Source: Artemisia argyi (taxonomy: Eukaryota > Streptophyta > Magnoliopsida > Asterales > Asteraceae). From it: a DNA stretch of 64,000 nt. Below are positions 46,247 through 59,658 of the stretch, one piece after another. The number at the start of each line of letters is the position of its first letter. Position 1 is the first letter of the stretch. A program made the position numbers and the translations under genes. The stretch lies in the NCBI GenBank assembly GCA_030686995.1, contig CM060692.1, positions 17,403,465-17,467,464 of the forward strand, written 5' to 3'. The notes under the pieces are model-generated. The model was not told the DNA's origin. It saw only the letters and a program-made list of their open reading frames with translations, and did no database searches.

Positions 46247-47634
46247 TGATGCGTGGGAATTGCACCAGGCTTTACCTCTCAAGGGATCTTGAGAAGCTTA
46301 CAACCCCCACCAGGCAGTGTACCTGATCGTTGTAGTATAGTATAGTGACAAGTACCGGGGGATTGATCGTTCAGCTAGGAATAGTGTCGCTAGGATTAGA
46401 AAACCTAAATACTAGTTCTAAAGATGAAAGATGATTATTTTTGTATTTTTTATATTTTTTAGAAAGCAAGTAAATATCTCGGGTTTGAAGGATTTTGGGC
46501 GGAATTAGTTGCTATTCAACTAACCCAATACTAAGTTGCAATCAAAATAAAATACTAAAAATGAAATTAAACTAAATTATACTAAAGTTGTGAGCAATAA
46601 GTGGAGAAAATGTGTTTACTTAGATTTCACTACTCCCTAGACATCTTTTACACGTTAATTACTTGTTATAGTTGCATGGATGATGGATTGTATTCCTTAA
46701 TACCATTCATGGGGTATCGCACATAACTCCCCAATTCTATGAGCTCTTATCTCCTCCTATACCATGCCCAACACAACCATAGGGATTGTAAACAGTGGCT
46801 CATGCATTAAATACAACCAATAAAGACCTTAGTGCAATAGGTTCATGTTTCCTAAGACGTTCAAGCATGTTACCATTTGGAGATCAGCCAATTTTCTTAA
46901 GCCTAACATATAAATTCATTCATCCAAAACAAACTATAAACAAGTAATCAACATATAATTAACATCTAGGTTTCATTAGATCCAAGCAAACACAAGATAG
47001 ATCTAGCCTAGCATGATGGAATTAAGACAAGAACAAGATATAGACAACCAACACATAGACATATTGATTGAATTAAAAGAACACTTATCTTAATTACACA
47101 TGAAACATGAAAGGTATCAAGGGCTTGGAACCCTTGAAAAACCTGTAAAATTCGCACCAAGTTCGTACTAGGGTTTCTCTAAAACTTCTCTCTTTAATGT
47201 GTAAAAAATAGAAAACTATATATAGGAAATAGGGTCTGACGGCGTCAAGACCAAACTTGTGACGCCGTCACCTCGCCGCCAAAATAATTCTCGGACTGCC
47301 TTGATCTACTTCTGACGCCGTCATGCATTTTCCTTTTGACGCCCTTCCTTGTGACGCCGTCAAATCTGTACTGGATCGTCATGGAAATTGCTCTTGACGC
47401 CATCAGGATGTTACTCTTGACGCCGTCACCTACTGTTCCTAGCAAGAAAAATTAAGACTTTGGCGTTTTCTTCACTTTTATGCTCCAAAAACGTCTGAAT
47501 TGCTTCCTTTTCCAGATTTCTCTCCCAAAGTACCTAAAATCACAAAAGGAACGATTTAGGGCAATATTTGATCAAATAAATTTGAATTCCGGCTTAAATG
47601 ACCCCCTAAAAGTGGTTCATTTTTCGCCTCATCA
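46247..47634 (-). repeat. 5' LTR of element C (1388 bp)
   Basis: Direct repeat of 39520-40923. Read on the minus strand it begins TGATGAGGCG at 47634 and ends CGCATCA at 46247. Confidence 0.94.
47216..47428 (-). promoter_or_regulatory. TATA box with upstream array of TGACGCCGTCA palindromes
   Basis: CTATATATAG (47216-47225) is the likely TATA box on the minus strand. Just upstream lie perfect TGACGCCGTCA palindromes at 47237, 47260, 47313, 47352 and 47418, and a one-mismatch copy at 47395. Each palindrome holds two inverted TGACG cores, the recognised core of plant TGA-type bZIP (as-1) sites, spaced by one base. The 3' LTR has a similar array at about 40501-40731. Regulation by bZIP factors is inference. 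Confidence 0.6.
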
Positions 47635-47639
47635 ACGAG

Positions 47640-50600
47640 CACGGGAGTGGAAAAGAGAACGAAAGCCGGATTCGGGGAAGATCTTTTTAGTGGTCAAAAA
47701 TCAACCTTTGAGTTTTAACAAATGTCACAAATAGTCCTTGGAAGAACTTTACAAAATTGGCAAAAGAAGTCCTTGGAGTTTCTACAAATTACAACTTTGG
47801 TCCTTGGATTTTACTTGTCCTTAATCTAATAAAAAACAAACCAAAAGCTGAGCCCAAATCCATAATAACATACCAACAATCCAATTCCACCTCTAACCCA
47901 AAAATAATCAAAAGCCCAATCACCAATTATCCTAACCCGAGCCCAACACCACTCTTTGGTCAATCAGTCAACGAAACAAATAAAAAGAAAAATTACCCGT
48001 ACCCCATTTCCCTCTACCCAAATTTCACCCAACCCAGAAACATAAACCCTAGTTACTATTCACATTACTAATCTTTGAAATTACCACAATTAAGGGTAAT
48101 TAAGTCTTATCACAGGGTTTCTAGAAGCATGTCAGAGTGTCAGGGGTATGTCAAAGTGTAAGAAGCACAACAAGGAGGAGGTGGCAGCTTATTATTGGTT
48201 CATACACGTCATGGATTCTAATCCAAGGGTTGTAATTTGATGGGTAATGATTGATTTAGATCACACGGCTTAGGATTGGCATGAAGAAACACACCACATG
48301 GATTGCCAACATGGCAATCTGTGAGCTCATTCCTCCTCACATCCTATAAATAGATGGTTAGGCATTTGTAATCGGTGTGGAGTTTGGAGTAGCCAAACTC
48401 TGCCAATTTCATTTCTCAGTTTTTAGTGTAATTGTTTACTTTAAATTGTAATCTTCCATTTTTAATGAAATATAGTTTTTATCTTTAATCATTTCAATTA
48501 CCTGTTTAATGTCATAGTTTTAGTTTTTTTCAATTTCATATCTCAGAATTATAAAAGTTTTGATTCTATTGGTTTAATATTGCATTGCAAATCTAGTTTA
48601 GTGTTCATTAAGTTTTCATAAATAATACAAAATCAAACTAAAGAATAGTTTCTGTGATTGATTCAGATTTCAACAAAGTTTGTTATTAGTCTAAAATTAG
48701 CTTTTCATTAGCTTTTTAGCATTTGAGATTATTTGGTAAGCTGAGGAGGAATTGACAGGTCATATCAGAAATTGGAGGTGTTAAGCCTGTCTAACGACAG
48801 GCGTGCATAGTGAATCTCATCTGTTTAGCTGATGAGAATGCCGTAGTAAGTTCTGTTTCAATCTTTGTTAAGCTATCATCATAAATTTGTGTTACTGTGT
48901 TTCTGTTGGTGTTAGTAATTAGTAGTTGTTTAATCATCTTTTATTGAGTTATTTTAGTTGTTTTAGATATAAGTTTTAGTGATTAGAAGTTTAGAACTAG
49001 GATTTGTTGTGTTTACTGTTTGATTAAGTGTGAATTTGTGAAACTGTGTTTAGTCGATTTTTGTTGATTAAGTACTGAGCATTTGTTTTCTATTATAGTT
49101 TTAGGATTCTGTTTGATATTTGTTTTTGATATTAGTGGTCAATTTCAGTAAGTGGTAGTGTAATCAGTAGTTAAAGGGGTGTTTGGAATTGCATTGAACT
49201 GAGTTTATGAGTAGTTGATTAATTGAATCAGTAGCTTTTGGTAATAATAGTAGTCATTTTAGCCTTTTAGTTGTGCAATATCTGGAATTAAGCTTTTGTT
49301 AGTATAAATTCATTTTTGACCAATTTGTTTTTCAAAGTGCATCAGTTCTTTTCAGCTCTTATTTGGACTAGGATTTAGGTAAGTTTTAGTGAGATTTAGT
49401 TTGAAATATTGATAGTTTAAGATGTTAGTAGTATAGGTTTCGCAGTAATAGATTTAGTTTTGACCTTACTTGTTAGTGTGTAACTCGATTGCAGCCTACA
49501 AATTAGCTTACCAAAAGCAGCCCTGCTCATCTTGTTGTCTTAATCCCTTCCAAATTTGCAGCTGTAGCAAGCTCATAATAAGCTCACTTTTGTCTGATAA
49601 TTGGTACTCAATATATTTGCTAGCTTATCTCGATGTTTGAATGCTTATTTGTGTAGTCAGTGCTCGTTTTTATGTTTCATTTTGGTTTGCAATAAGCCAC
49701 CTTTGGCCTGCATTAGATCTGTTAACCAATAGGTCTTATCAGTCCCTTTTGATCTTTAAATTTAGCTTAGTTGTTGTTGGTTTTAGTGGTTGATTTTGAT
49801 TTTCCTTGTAGCTTATAAGTTGAACTTAGTTTATTTGAGCTTGATTTGTATTTTTAACTTGATTTGTAGCTTAAAATTTAGCTTGATTTAGTCCCCTAGC
49901 CTTGCACATCTGTCCATTTTTCCCGTTTCTCAGCTTGTATTCTCCTTTACTTGAGCATTATTAAGTCTTGATTTTTGCTTTATGATTAGTCTGTAGTATA
50001 AGTTGTTATGATTTGAATTTTATTTGCATTTTTTAGTTTATCTACTTTGCTTAATATGGCCTGTTATATTCCCTTTTAGGGACTGTTTGCTCAGTTTGCT
50101 TATTATGTGCTCCCTAGTTGCCTTGGTGACTGTTTCTACTTGAGTAGAATGTTGTTCCGAATAGCCTTTGTACCTGATTTGTGTGCCCTGCTCACCATTG
50201 GCCCCAAGGATATTCTTGTTTTCTTTTGATCATCTGTGCATTAGCTTCTTTTAATCCCTTCCCTAGCTGCTTGCCCTGCACACCAGTTATCTGTTTCAGC
50301 AACCTTGTATCTATAGTAGCCACTTCCTAGCTTGATACCTGCTTACTCATAGGTTAGATTAGGTTGGGTCTTGGTGTCTGTGAAGTTTGTTAGTTGTCCT
50401 TGCTAGTTCTGAGCTTATTTGAGGATTTATAGCTTATTTGTATTGCTTATTTAGGCCTGTTTGTTAGTAGTGTAGAGTAGCTTACTGTGTTGATCTATTG
50501 GGCTGCTTGTGCTGAGTTGAGCTTGTGATTGTGCTTAGTTGATGTTTCTTAGTCCATTAAAGTGTTTAGCTTTGATTTCATTGATCTCTTACTTCTGGCT

Positions 50601-51507
50601 TATTTTGTTCTTGGTTGTGCTTATAATTTTGGCTTATAATATACTACTTATTACATGATTTCTAGTGTTTCTGTGTGACTTTGGTTCTGAGATTGATGTT
50701 TTAGTAAACTTTGTTCATTATACTTCTGTGGTTTCATGTTTAACATAGTTTTGATACAAGTGCTTATTAATAAGCACTTGTATTAAGCTGTTTCTGTCCA
50801 AATTAGCACTTCCACTTTTCATTTTTACTTCAAGATTTTATTTTAAGTTCTTTTTAATATTTTAGATTTTTTGGAATTTTTCCAGATTTTTCTAAGCATT
50901 TTTACTATTTTTTTAAATTTCTTTTTGATTTTATTCATTTTTAAATCATTTTTAAATACCAAAAATCAATAAAAAATCAGAAAAAGCCTTATAAAATACA
51001 AAAATAGTTTAGAAAAATCTTTTATAATATTTTAGAATTTTTAGAATTAAATTTTCATTTTTCCACAGTAATTTTCTATTTTTCTTTATTTTTAATTCAT
51101 TTTTAATTCCAAAAATAGAAAATAAATTCTAGAAAATAAATAAAAACTCAAAAAAATATTTTTCTTTTTCTTAAAATTCTTTTTATAAGTTTAAGATTTT
51201 TAGAAAATATTTTCAAGTTCGTAGGATCATTTTTCGATATACGTTACGTTTTAAATTTTACGGTTGCATTTCCGTTTTCACGTTTTTAGCATTTGTGCAT
51301 ATATAGCTTGTACATTCTGGTTATTTTACTATTTCTTATCATAATTTAAATTCCAAAATCATATTTTTCACTTTACCACTTTTCACGACTCGATTTCGCG
51401 ATTCGATTATTCACGATTCCATTCTACCTTCGCTGGGAAAACGACCCGGGAAATACTTTCACCGGTATTTCTTCGGAATAATTATATACTACGAAAAGAC
51501 TATATCA
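47640..51507 (+). repeat. 3' LTR of D, remaining 3868 bp
   Basis: Matches 31567-35411 and ends at TATATCA before TTATG. Confidence 0.94.
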
Positions 51508-52447
51508 TTATGCAACAAAAGTCCAATTCATCGTTAAATTGTAATTTGAAAAGTGAAATAGGAAAAGATGATATTATAGTATGTAGCTAAACATGTTTTC
51601 ATTATTGTTGTGTCACCATTTTAATACCCAAGGTGTAGATACAAAAAAGACTGCGATGTATGAGAAAATAACAGTTGAAGAGTTAATAAGAGTAATGCAT
51701 ACTGTATATAGAGGAGGGCTTACCCATCAACATGTCTCTTCTTTATTGCTTAAAGTACATCATGAGGTTCTCATTAGAAACTTTGCATACCTAATCAAAG
51801 AAATGAACATATCCTAACTGATAAAAAAATTGCCATTGGATAATCATGTAATCTAAATTTGATAAATAAATAAATATTCAAAAAAATTTGAGCAAACCAA
51901 AAATTTGAGTATACCAATAAGCACATGTAAATGAACTAACTTGTGGATGTAATGAAATATTGGTTATAAATAAAAAGATAGGTATGAGTAATCCCATCTT
52001 TTTGAACCACTATATTGATTCCTTTTTTATCCTTGTTTATCTCCCGGTGGTCGACCATCTATGGATTGGGGTAGTACTATGTTCTCGGACATGCTCCCCT
52101 ACAAACAAATCTATGTATAATTGATTATAAAAATAACAATTATTAACTTATTATCACACAATCATGTAAAAAAAAATGCATCTTGAACTCTAGGAAAATG
52201 ATATTATCACAACTATGAAGTTTTTAATATAATACGAACGATCAACTATAAGCTTTTAACACATATACCACATATGCATACCTAGCAGGGACTTAGAAGT
52301 TACTTATCATAAAACATTACCGATCATATTTGTGACGTAAAGATGAATTTTACGCTTGACCCATATAGCAAGTCCATAGTACTAAAAATAATGAAACGAA
52401 GGTGAATGAAAGACCATATAATGTAGAGATAGCCATGAACATTTTTG
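51508..52447. other. Unique sequence with one exon-like block
   Basis: Flank of D beyond its target duplication. On the minus strand 52098-52027 reads as a terminal exon: acceptor tttgtag, then 23 codons starting GSMSENIVLPQSIDG and a TAA. I do not recognise it. The rest is AT-rich with no gene visible; a 74-codon plus-strand frame at 51593 has no recognisable feature. Confidence 0.35.
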
Positions 52448-52452
52448 CTACC

Positions 52453-55400
52453 TGATGAGTGCTCAAACACTCATCATTTTTGGTCTAATATGAACTGCAA
52501 AACATACAAAAACACTCAGTAATGCATCAAAATACTGAAAATATTCCAAAATCGTGTTTTATATGTTTTAGATGCAAAACGAGCAAAAACAAATGAAAAA
52601 CGCACAAAGTTTGCAAAATTGGCAGTTTCAGTCCCTCAACTTGCATAAAGTCACAAATCTAGTCCCTGGATATTCAAAATATGGAAAATTATCACCAAAG
52701 ATCCTTTTGAAATCATAAATTATCATATTTAGTCCTTTGGTGAAAAATTTGAAAAGTTTTGGAAATTTACAGTTTAAGTCCCTGAAGTTTCAAATATTGG
52801 CAGAAAAGGTCCCTGGTGGGATAATTTTGAAAGAAAAATCAATTTTGATCCTTGGGAATTCATAAAAACTATTTTTAATCCCTGGATGAAAATTTTGAGA
52901 AAATGGCAATTTAAGTTCCCGGATTTTGAAAATTTACATAAATGATCCCCGGGAATTTTGAAAAATACAAAATTGCAAAAATGGGTTTTTGGATATTCAA
53001 ACTATGCAAGTATGATCCTTATGTTTACTTTGGAGCAGTTGCAATTTCAGCCCTTGCAGTTTTCTATAATTACAAAATTGGTCCCTATGGTTTCTTTACT
53101 AACAAAACAAACAAACCAATCCACCCTTTTTGGCCTGGTCCAAAATCAACACCCCTTAGCCCAAACTTAACCAGGCCCACTACCCATTTTTAAAATAAAA
53201 CCCACCCCCGTCTTTGACCCAGTCAACGCCCCCAAAAATTAACCAGGGCACTGTTCATCATCCCTAACCCACCATTACCTCCCTAATTTCCAGGTCCATG
53301 TCCCCCCCTCCTCTCCAATCACTCACCAAACACTCAACTACACCCATACCTCCCCCCTCCTCATAAATGAGCCCACCAAACACCACTCAACTGCCTGAGC
53401 ATTTTTTCCCGCCAAAAAGCCATTCAAAGGCTGTGATCAATTAGAAGCAATCCAACGGCCAAGAATGATGTGGGAAAAGTCCAAGAAGACCTCAGAGGCT
53501 ATAAAAGAAAAGAAAAAAGAGAAGATAGAGTTGTCACTAGTTTTAGACCAATTTCATAGTGTAATCTTTTAATTTCAGTTTTGAATCTTTAAAGTTAGTT
53601 GTAATTTCCAGTTGTATCACTTTAATGATTAATGAAAGTTTCAATTTAAAAGTTTCTTAAAGTCATTTTCAAGTTTAATTTCAGTTTTGGCAATTTATAG
53701 TGAATTTGACACATTCACTCAAGATTGTTTAAGTTGTTGTTTGTTGCTTATTTATCTCAAATCAGTTCTTATTTAACCTTTTGTAAGACTCAGGAATCTT
53801 TAAACTTCAATCTGTACTTCTTTTCAGTAAAAGCAAGAAAATCAATAAAAATAAAAAAATAGTGTTCATCACTGAAGCTGCCTGGATCATTGTGGACTTT
53901 GGAAGAATGGTTATGGTTTAATGCTCAGGGGAGCTTTAGGGTAGGATTAGATTCTTGTGGTATGCTGAATTGAAACTGAGGACTGTTGTAAGTCATCATT
54001 TCATAATTTTTCTTGTACATGATCTTCTGCTATAATCTGTGTTCATTACTGTTTGATTAGTGTATGGTTCATGTAGTTTGAGTTAGTTAAATGTTTATAT
54101 GATCCAAGTTCTTAGTTTGCTTTGATTTTTACCCTATACAGTCACAATAGGGGTGTTTGGCTCAAGCTGTCTCAGCAAGCTCAGGCTGCTCTTTGTTGTT
54201 TAAACTAATGGTAACATGTCCCTTTGGTTTGAAATAACTTATAAAGCTTTAAAACCAGTTGCCATTTGACCAAAAAGTCAAATCTCATTTTAATCTTGCA
54301 TATCTCTGAATCCGTCAACAGTTAGGACCTAAGATCACCCATACTAGTTCATAATTTGTAGACACAGGTTAGAATAACTTTGTTTTAGCTTATAATCATG
54401 TTTACAGTCCATTAGATCCAATTAAAGTTCATCAAAGTCAAAGTACCTAGGTTTTTAGAAAAAGTCAATTTGTGCATTCTCAGGTTTTTCCAAAACTTCA
54501 AGTAATTTTAATTATTTTTGTGTTTGCTCTCTGACCCTAAAACTTGTTTGTATTAGTTGTCTAACAGCTCAATTTTATGTTTTCACTATCCTTGGATTTT
54601 TAAGAATTTTATCCTGGGCCCCACATTGCCCAAAAGACACTTGCAGGGGGCATAACTCCCCTGCATCAGCAGCACCCCCACCACCACCACCACCACCACT
54701 TGGTGGTGGTTTTCTGACTTGCTCAGTGGTCCTCAGCCACCACTCCTTGGTCATCTCAAACCCCCCCATGGTGGGCTACAAAGATTGACCAATCATTTGA
54801 CCCCTAGCCCACTGGGACCCACCTGATTTACCCCCATAAGTCTGTCCCACTTTTCTGTTGCAAAGCAAGTTTCAAGTGCTTATTTGTGGCTTATAGCTTA
54901 TTCAGAGGCCCATATGTGCTTTTTCCAGCTAAAACATGTTTCAATAACTTAATTGTATCAGTTTTCACCAGAGTGGGCCCCACTCTTGGCCATTTTAGCT
55001 TATTTCCCCATTTGGTCAACTTTGGTCAACTGTTGAGCTTATAAGCTTGTTCCAGCTTATTTTTAAGTTTCCAAAATTTTTGTTTTTACAAAAAGTGTTT
55101 ATTTTTAAGTATTTAATAAGTTTGTAAAAGAAAAATCAAGAAAAATCAATTTAAAATTAAGTGATAGTTTCTATTTAATGTAATTTAATTTTAATTTTCA
55201 TTTTTAAATTTTAATTAAGTACTTAGTTTTTTTTTATTTTTATTAAATTCCTCTAATATTAAAGTAGTTATAATAATTTTCTCAGATTTTTATTTTATCT
55301 TTAAGTATTTATTAGAATTAATTTTAGTTTTATTAATTATTAATTAATATTAAGTTTAAAATAGCATTATTAGTTTTTATTAAGTGAAATCAAGTTTTTA

Positions 55401-56138
55401 TATTTTTTTAGCTTTTATATGTTATAAAGTAATTTTAGAAATTTTCTTAGAATTTTTACTGTTCATTTAGTAATTTTCTTAATTTAGAATAGTTTAATTA
55501 GTAATTAGTAATTAATAAGTAATTAATTAATAGAAAAATCACAAAAAGACAAAAACACTTATTTTTATTTTTTAAAATTTATTCTTAGTTATTTTATAAT
55601 TTTAGAAATTTTATTTTCCTTTTTCTAGTGTTTAAATAATATTATATTGTATTTTAGTTATTTAAGTATTAATAATAAGTATTAAATAGTTTTTAATTAA
55701 TATTAAATTATTAAATAGTGTAAAAATAGTTTTTCTTTTTCTAAAAATTTTCTTTTACTTTTAACTTTGTAAAAAAGTCATTTTCACCCCCTGGGTGTTT
55801 TCAGATTTACGTTTTCACTTTTTATTTTGTACGTTTACGTTTTATTTAAACGTAACGTACGCGTTTTTAGGTTTTAATCGTTTCTGGTTTTTCCTAGCTT
55901 CCCATCTTATTCACATAGCTTGTTTAAGCTATTTCGTTGTAAATTCCTTAGTTTAATCTCACTCAAACCCTTATCCATCTAGATTCACCCGATCAAATAA
56001 CCGTTTGATTGCCATTCACACCTCGTCGGGACTTAAACGACCCGGGAAAACACTGTATTCCTCGGAGCATTGACTCTAGGCCTTTGACCTTGTTGACCAT
56101 TCCTTGGTCAATTTAGGTTGACGGTTCAGGCTCAATCA
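52453..56138 (+). mobile_element. Solo Athila LTR (3686 bp)
   Basis: It starts TGATGAGTGCTC and ends GGCTCAATCA. The duplication CTACC is at 52448-52452 and 56139-56143. It belongs to the same LTR family as A and B: same first 180 bp, same gtccctgg-rich U3 at 52625-53095, and same 'cgacccggg' block before the end. TATAAAAG is at 53500-53507. A hairpin TGCAGGGG/CCCCTGCA at 54642-54665 matches one in the A LTR. No internal sequence remains. Confidence 0.92.
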
Positions 56139-56746
56139 CTACCCTTATTGAGTACTCTATATAATGTAACATTTTGGATTATAATATTATTTATCTTTAT
56201 GTAACTATTTAGGTTGATACCTGCATGATATAACTAACACAGTTGTAAAAGATGAAGCACCATCAATGATCCAGCATGCTATATACAGTGGTGGTTCAAG
56301 TGTATTTTTTTGGTACAGTTGATGGGAAGATTTATTCGAGTTTAAACAATAAAAAATTTAGAAGTTATAATGTAATAAGTTAATGTAAATTACACTAATA
56401 TATAGGAAAAATAGGATCATAATTGGTATACATATCAAGTGAAGCCACAATTTGAGAATATACTCGGCTACTTGCTGTGCATTATTGTTAGGTACTTTAC
56501 CCTCTTGACTGGAAATTTTATATTAGTAAACAAATAGGATATCAAGTGGTTTGTAGCATAGTGTTGTTATTCATGTGTTGGTGAGATGTTCTAATCAAGT
56601 AACCGTGTGTTCAAGTATCGTTTGTTATACTATATCTGATAGTGGTACTATATAGTTTAAGGTTTGTAAGTTTGTTTTTCTTAATAGAAAAAAATCGTAA
56701 AAGAAGGGAACGTGATTAGACTTTAGACGAACACAAACTTGTTTAG

Positions 56747-57169
56747 TTATCCCAAAAAGCCCTGTATAATTGTTGTTTCCTGCATAAATGTGTTAGATAA
56801 TGGAAGAGATAACTCAATTTCAACAAACATTGTAAACATTATGAGATTATACCTTGCCACCGGGTAACAGCTGAGAAAATGCATGCCAGTCAAAACGGGG
56901 AAGTAAATGTGCCTATAAAATATGACCAGCTTTGTGTACGGCCAACAACCTCTTCTTTCAATAGACACCTAGCACATTAAAAAATATGATGATGACTATA
57001 TTACCCTTACAAAGATGGAAGGTGTAGATACATCAAGAGGAAAATAAATGCGTACTCTTTCTTCACATTTCTGTTGCGCTTCTTCTGTCAGGAGCATGTC
57101 CATTCCCTCAAGCAATGCTAATCTAACACATCAACGATATCCTTCTGGTAGATTTTTGTATGACCTCTT
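56747..57169 (-). pseudogene. 3' end of an unidentified plant gene, three exons
   Basis: Exon a (57169-57011, acceptor ctag, donor GTAAGG) reads KRSYKNLPEGYR, an in-frame TGA, then CVRLALLEGMDMLLTEEAQQ and on to STPSIF. Exon b (56912-56853, acceptor tttatag, donor GTATAA) has 20 codons, AHLLPRFDWHAFSQLLPGGK. Exon c (56779-56747, acceptor tttatgcag) is ETTIIQGFLG and stop. All three join in phase 0, which is unlikely by chance. The TGA in exon a would make it a pseudogene, unless an alternative acceptor at 57118 (ttagattag, leaving a 107-bp exon) is used. I do not recognise the protein. Confidence 0.5.
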
Positions 57170-58007
57170 CTAGTCTGCACGTATGATCCATTAATACTTT
57201 TTCCGGTTCATACAACAATCATAAGTTGAAGTTGACGGTAAATAATACTTAGAGCCATTGTTAACTAATGTTTTTACCTTGCATTTTTATATCCCATAAC
57301 AGCTAATTTGTTCTTTAACACCATTTTCATCACTAATCTCAATTCACAAACACACCCAAATTAAAATCTCCACAAAACCTCAATACCAAAAAACTATATC
57401 ATGAGAGTGTTTGTTAAGATTGTCAAGAACTATGTTACCCATATTAACCTGAAAATGGTATATTCATAAGAACTTTGACAGTCCAAAATAACCCGTTCCA
57501 ACGTTTCTTTTTAACTATTTAGAGACTACAGTAGTTACACTCGGTCTCTTCTATATGTAAACCAAACTAAAGAAAACATAAACAACACAGTTGAACATTT
57601 GTATTACATGTGAGGCTTAAAGGTGCACTTGCAATTGTCAGAGTACAATAAAACTAAAGTACCATAATTGTCTTACCTATATCATAGATAAACAGATAAT
57701 AAGCTTGGCAAAAAAAGTAATGACGACGCAACTGTCCAAAAACTGAGTTTCCATCTTGTTTGACACCTTCATAATCAAGTTCCCAGCGTTAATACCATAG
57801 AAAGTCATTCAACTTTAGAAGGATTTCCAAAACGCTTGAATATTTAATATCCGTGCCCATAAAAAACCAAATTATGTCGACCATTATCCGAAAGACCCAT
57901 TATCCTATTTCTAAATACTAACAAAAAGTATAATATGCAAAAATCGGACCATTTACCTTTTGGAGGTGACTGTAGGATCAAGAACATCATAGTTTTCGAG
58001 AGGCAAT

Positions 58008-58129
<122 letters not shown>

Positions 58130-58659
58130 GTGGGTGGGATGCTTTTGTAGAATTAAAGTAGAATCACTACCTAAACACCCTTATTTTAGCCCCCCAACCC
58201 ACCCATGATCTATCTTAGATAGGTACTATTAAGTTAACACATGATCCATCTAACAGAAATGGTGTTAAATAAAAATCACTAATTTTTAACAAAAATGCAT
58301 CTGGTGTCGGATAAATAAACAAAATATACCTGTTGTATAGAATTAGTATAACATAAACGCTTATCTAGATATTGTACCAATAAAGCTGCATATTATTACT
58401 AATAGCGAGGGTGGCTACACATACATGTTTCATCGACTTGTTGAGGCATTAGATGCCCATCGAAAAAGAACACACTGCCGCATTTGTTGCTGCAGTAGCG
58501 CTAACAGTAGACGACATACACAAGACCTTTTTTACATGAAATAAACATCATCTTTATGAGACATTAAACATATCTAATCAAACTATATTACAAATTCATA
58601 AGACATTAAAATTTAAAACATAACTATATTGCAAATTCGTTAGATATTACAGCATGACT

Positions 58660-59118
58660 CTATATTATACATTTTGTGCACTCTGGACCAAAGTGCAATT
58701 GAAAAAGGTGAGTGCTTACTTCTAAATCACTCAATTCTTTAGGAAGGTTGTATGGGTCCTTGTTTCTGAGATCTTTCATGAGTTCGTTAATGCCTTTAAC
58801 TATACAATTAGCTTCATCACTGAAACATGTCAGCAGTATTTCCCCTGTGCTGTCGCGAATATAAGCTTTAAAAGAGTAGCTGTTATAGACACAAATCAAA
58901 TGTAAGTGACTAAAAGAGTCTTCTTGTTAATTTTTGGTACCTTTTATAGTGACTTCGTCTCACCTATACTCTGGTTCTATCGAAGGGTTCAGTCCCTGGC
59001 AGTGGGCATGTGGGAACCGGTCGCGTATTTTTGTATGGCATACCCGGCATTTATTAAAGTACCAAGGTCTCCTTGTGTCAATTCTGTCAATTGTTGCTAT
59101 GACAGTAAATCGGACATT
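58660..59118 (-). CDS. RPA70-like C-terminal single-strand DNA-binding domain, two exons (partial)
   Basis: Exon 1 (59118-58964, acceptor cttgcag, donor GTGAGA) reads NVRFTVIATIDRIDTRR, then WYFNKCRVCHTKIRD, ...HAHC and IEPEY. Exon 2 (58879-58660, acceptor aacag) reads YSFKAYIRDSTGEILLTCF, EANCIVKGINELM and a stop. Phases fit (2 then 1) across an 84-bp intron. This is the zinc-ribbon OB-fold of replication protein A large subunits (DBD-C); the last zinc-ligand pair is degenerate. Such RPA-like genes are either cellular paralogues or accessory genes of plant Helitrons. The N-terminal exons were not found. With D and the solo LTR discounted, it lies about 3.9 kb from the Helitron 3' end, on the same strand. 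Confidence 0.68.
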
Positions 59119-59658
59119 CTGCAAGTATAGGCAAATGTATATTAGTTACTTTTAATTTTTCAACTTTCTTGTTTCTAAATTTTTTGTTGACGGTTTGCCA
59201 ACCACCAATTTCTGCATACGGGGTGTTTTGTTTTAGCTTATTTCTGCAGCATATGGGCTTATTATCTTTCTACCACCTATGAGTTTATCAATTCGATAAC
59301 TTGGTTAAGCTATAAAGTTTGGTTAACATGATTACTTTATTCAATCTCACGTAAAATAAAAAAACAAAAATCTAAAAGGGGAATGGGTCAACCAAGCTGA
59401 AGTTGCTTATACACAGTCCTGAGTGCAACGAACGACAACAGTTAATTGAATATTTTATTTTATTTTTTGCAAATTAGATATTCGGCCAAATTTTGTTTGT
59501 TTTTTATATAGCAAGTAAGAGTAAAAGAGAGAGAGAGAATTGATTGGAGAATAAATAGTGTTGGGAAAGAAGTGACCCAAAAGCAACGCGCCAGATAAGT
59601 AAATATGAGCTGCTAAAAGCTTTTCTCGCAACAAAACCTTCAATCTTTCCTGACTTTT

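Larger units (their letters stand above)
39520..47634 (-). mobile_element. Element C: non-autonomous Athila derivative encoding Gag and protease-like domains
   Basis: LTRs (46247-47634 as 5', 39520-40923 as 3') start TGATGAGGCG and end CGCATCA when read on the minus strand. The target duplication ACGAG is at 39515-39519 and 47635-47639. It has a tRNA-Asp-like primer site, gag, a protease-like ORF and two hairpin/purine modules, but no RT, RNase H or integrase. This is the layout called TR-GAG in the literature, with an added pseudo-protease. The LTRs differ at about 25 sites plus two larger indels (roughly 1.8%). Confidence 0.92.
31404..51507 (+). mobile_element. Element D: non-autonomous Athila-type retrotransposon with its own ORF
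   Basis: LTRs are 31404-35411 and 39357-51507 (the second interrupted by element C), with target duplication TTATG at 31399-31403 and 51508-51512. It has a tRNA-Asp primer site, one intact ORF, two hairpin/purine-tract modules and about 2 kb of 3' non-coding DNA. Gag core, protease, RT and integrase are all missing. By eye the LTRs differ at about 1.3% of sites. Its movement must have depended on an autonomous Athila, such as an intact relative of element A. Confidence 0.92.

Noticed and set aside
47757..48071. 104-codon plus-strand ORF as a gene
   Set aside because: It lies in the D LTR U3 and is disrupted in the other LTR copy.
39520..51507. Element C looking older than its host D
   Set aside because: C LTRs differ at about 1.8% and D LTRs at about 1.3% by eye. 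With about 25 changes in 1.4 kb the difference is within chance, and nesting proves C is younger.
51593..51817. 74-codon plus-strand ORF
   Set aside because: No recognisable motif, no splice context and AT-rich surroundings.
57677..57800. Exon ending in donor GTAAG on the minus strand
   Set aside because: Two different frames are open (38 and 43 codons) with no acceptor that favours either, and nothing recognisable.
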